This document shows positions 4,794 to 6,173 of a stretch of 6,173 bases of DNA, piece after piece. Positions within the stretch are counted from its first letter, which is position 1; each line of letters starts with the position of its first letter. The position numbers and the translations under genes were made by a program. A model generated the notes under the pieces. The model was not told the DNA's origin. It saw nothing but the letters and a program-made list of their open reading frames with translations, and ran no database searches. The DNA is taken from assembly GCA_045577415.1 (NCBI GenBank), contig JAZNII010000014.1, forward strand, positions 1-6,173. The letters run 5' to 3'. The stretch is from SVTX01 sp045577415. Its GTDB lineage: Bacteria > Bacillota > Clostridia > Oscillospirales > CAG-272.

Positions 4794-5990
4794 TTAGGCC
4801 TCTAATTCACGGTACAGCTCGGTGACCTTGCCGTAGTAAATACGCAGGAATTTGTTAATACCGGCAACCATGGCCTCTTTGCCACATTTACCTTCCGATC
4901 GTTTCTTTTGGATAAACTCGTAGACCGGATCGCCTTCGGGCTTGAGACGAAGCTTGCACTGCATGATCTCAAAGCCAACGTGCCTGAGATAACCGTTCCC
5001 CCGTTTTGAAATATGCCGTTCGGTTCCGTTAAATCCGCCGGATTGGTAGGGCGGCGCATCGATCCCTGCATAAGCAATCAGAGCGTGCTTGGAGTGAAAG
5101 TTCCGAACGTCACCGATCTCTGCAATCACAAGCGGAGTCAGCGTATCTCCAACACAAGCCATCTCACGAATTAAAAAATATTCGGGAAGGGACTTGGCAA
5201 ACGTCTGCATTTGTGATAAAATAGAGGTGCGAGAGGTTTCGATCTCGCGCACAACTCGAATAGCTTCCTTGACTACGATCGTGGTGGATGGGGTCATAGG
5301 AAGCGCAGGGATACTGTTTTGAACCAGGGCAAAGATCTCTTCTGCCTGGCGTTCGTACATGCGGTATCCCTGTTTTTTTGCCCAAGAACAGTATCCTGAG
5401 ACAAATTTCTTTTCCCCCATGGCTGTGATCTTGTCAAAATGCAAGTATTTCAGCACAAAATCCGTTAATTTGTGGTGTGGATCCCGGTCCTGGAGTACGT
5501 CGGCAATACCTGGCATGACGTTGTCGAGAAGATTACCCAGCGAGATTTTTGCCTTTACAAGCATAGACGTAAGTTGAAAATACTGCCGTGAGAGCAGTCG
5601 CAGCTCGCGGTATACCTCATCCGTCGGCTTGGCGCGTTGCAGATCCTGCCAATAGGTAAGACCGAAAGCTGCGATTTTGGCCGCATCAATTTTATCTGTC
5701 TTTGCCTTGCGAATGTCCTGTGAACAGAACTTTTTCATACGCAGAGCGTTGACCACACAGACAAAAATATCTGCTTCAAGCAGCTGCGCTACCACGGGTA
5801 AATGGTAGTGCCCGGTAGCTTCAAGTACTACGCGAACTTCCTCGTCATACGAGCGAATATCCCGTATAAGCTTTCCGACTTCTTCGGCGGTGTGTTCGAT
5901 GTCGTAAGGTGTCCTCAGAACCTCTCCGCCCGGTTTCAAAAAGCACACGGTGCTTTTTCCTTTTGCGATGTCAATACCAACGCAGATCAT
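4794..5990 (-). CDS. IS110-family transposase (DEDD/serine recombinase), intact
   Basis: A 398-residue IS110-family recombinase that excises and integrates its insertion sequence. Family members use a bridge RNA to recognise donor and target DNA. The N-terminal RuvC-like DEDD domain shows GIDIAK (D7), VLEATGHYH (E57) and KTDKIDAAK (D99, D102). A coiled, helical middle (about 125-265) follows. The C-terminal Transposase_20 region begins at REMACVGDTLTPLVIAEIGD and contains YAGIDAPPYQSGG, where S317 matches the nucleophilic serine position, then GTERHISKRGNGYLR. The start at 5990 (MICVGIDIAK) is preferred over an in-frame Met ten codons upstream because AAGGAGGA lies 6 bases before it and family members begin near this GID motif. 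No frameshift or missing catalytic residue is seen, so the element may be active. The gene is convergent with prmA. Confidence 0.95.
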   Translation of the reverse strand: MICVGIDIAKGKSTVCFLKPGGEVLRTPYDIEHTAEEVGKLIRDIRSYDEEVRVVLEATGHYHLPVVAQLLEADIFVCVVNALRMKKFCSQDIRKAKTDKIDAAKIAAFGLTYWQDLQRAKPTDEVYRELRLLSRQYFQLTSMLVKAKISLGNLLDNVMPGIADVLQDRDPHHKLTDFVLKYLHFDKITAMGEKKFVSGYCSWAKKQGYRMYERQAEEIFALVQNSIPALPMTPSTTIVVKEAIRVVREIETSRTSILSQMQTFAKSLPEYFLIREMACVGDTLTPLVIAEIGDVRNFHSKHALIAYAGIDAPPYQSGGFNGTERHISKRGNGYLRHVGFEIMQCKLRLKPEGDPVYEFIQKKRSEGKCGKEAMVAGINKFLRIYYGKVTELYRELEA

Positions 5991-5996
5991 AAAAAA

Positions 5997-6004
5997 TCCT
6001 CCTT
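5997..6004 (-). promoter_or_regulatory. Ribosome binding site of the IS110 transposase
   Basis: On the minus strand AAGGAGGA lies 6 bases before the ATG at 5990. The longer in-frame start at 6020 would place this sequence inside the coding region, so it decides the start. Confidence 0.85.
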
Positions 6005-6070
6005 TTTGTTGTTTTCGCAATGTACCGTTTCAGCTTATTACGATTCATTTTGGCTCGTGACGCGAACGCA

Positions 6071-6106
6071 TTTTTGAATGGGTGGGCTCGCCCACCCATT
6101 CAAAAA
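6071..6106 (-). other. Perfect palindrome upstream of the transposase, candidate bridge-RNA 5' stem-loop
   Basis: The perfect arms TTTTTGAATGGGTGGG and CCCACCCATTCAAAAA (16 bp each) flank a CTCG centre. It lies 80 bases upstream of the transposase start on the noncoding side where IS110-group elements usually encode the bridge RNA, which begins with a stem-loop in the known IS621 example. The U-run is on the 5' side of the stem on both strands, so it is not a normal terminator. The bridge-RNA role is inference; it could instead be a target-site palindrome. Confidence 0.4.
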
Positions 6107-6120
6107 CGGAACAACCTGCT

Positions 6121-6173
6121 TAATCGAATCTTTATAACAAGAGAACGGATGAAGTCGGATCGTAGCCATGTCG
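6121..6173. other. Flank beyond the insertion sequence, no assignable feature
   Basis: Only 53 bases remain. An ATG at 6149 is open to the window edge (MKSDRSHV) but has no clear ribosome binding site, so I do not call a gene. rsmE, which often follows prmA in Clostridia, is not visible here. Confidence 0.3.

Larger units (their letters stand above)
4667..6120 (-). mobile_element. IS110-family insertion sequence (ends tentative)
   Basis: This is an insertion sequence with one transposase gene on the minus strand. IS110 elements lack ordinary terminal inverted repeats and integrate by an RNA-guided (bridge RNA) mechanism, usually without long target duplications. The ends given are those of the exact 8-base direct repeat AACCTGCT (4667-4674 and 6113-6120). 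It would give an element of ~1446 bases, a normal size, with ~120 noncoding bases on each side of the gene. An 8-mer match in this comparison could arise by chance, so the boundaries are a hypothesis, while the presence of the element is firm. Confidence 0.5.

Noticed and set aside
5991..6020. Ten-residue longer start for the IS110 transposase at 6020
   Set aside because: The extra codons include the strong AAGGAGGA ribosome binding site that serves the ATG at 5990.

Overview
The window comes from a bacterial chromosome, most likely an anaerobic Firmicute of class Clostridia. An Oscillospiraceae/Ruminococcus-type gut or rumen lineage would fit. The reasons are the gene order dnaK-dnaJ-...-prmA, which is typical of Clostridia, consensus AGGAGG-type ribosome binding sites at several genes, moderate GC content in the housekeeping genes, and small GGGGAGAAAA/TTTTCTCCCC palindromic repeats. 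The taxonomic assignment is inference.

Layout. Positions 2-526 hold the 3' end of dnaK. A 193-base gap follows, with a 12-bp hairpin and a ~70-base palindromic repeat whose stem ends 14 bases before the true dnaJ start at 720. dnaJ (720-1850) is complete. Between dnaJ and prmA lies a block of three genes that I would not expect in this locus: an AT-rich membrane protein with an HEMCH zinc-metallopeptidase-like motif (1884-2678), and a phd-doc type toxin-antitoxin pair (2832-3448) with its own near-perfect sigma-70 promoter and a perfect 10-10-10 inverted-repeat operator. prmA (3465-4430), the ribosomal protein L11 methyltransferase, starts only 16 bases after doc. A second, inverted copy of the palindromic repeat follows prmA, then ~115 bases of unassigned sequence and a rho-independent terminator (4623-4651).

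The right-hand quarter is an IS110-family insertion sequence. Its DEDD/serine transposase-recombinase is encoded on the minus strand (4794-5990), with a terminator just downstream. A perfect 16-bp-arm palindrome lies 80 bases upstream of its start, where IS110-group elements usually encode their bridge RNA. An 8-base direct repeat (AACCTGCT at 4667 and 6113) may mark the ends of a ~1.45 kb element.

Functionally, the backbone is protein quality control (DnaK/DnaJ chaperones) plus ribosomal protein methylation. Into it have come a self-regulated toxin-antitoxin module, a membrane metalloprotease-like gene, two small palindromic repeats and an insertion sequence. The main consequence visible in the sequence is that prmA now sits directly behind doc with no terminator or separate promoter that I can see, so its expression may depend partly on the toxin-antitoxin promoter.
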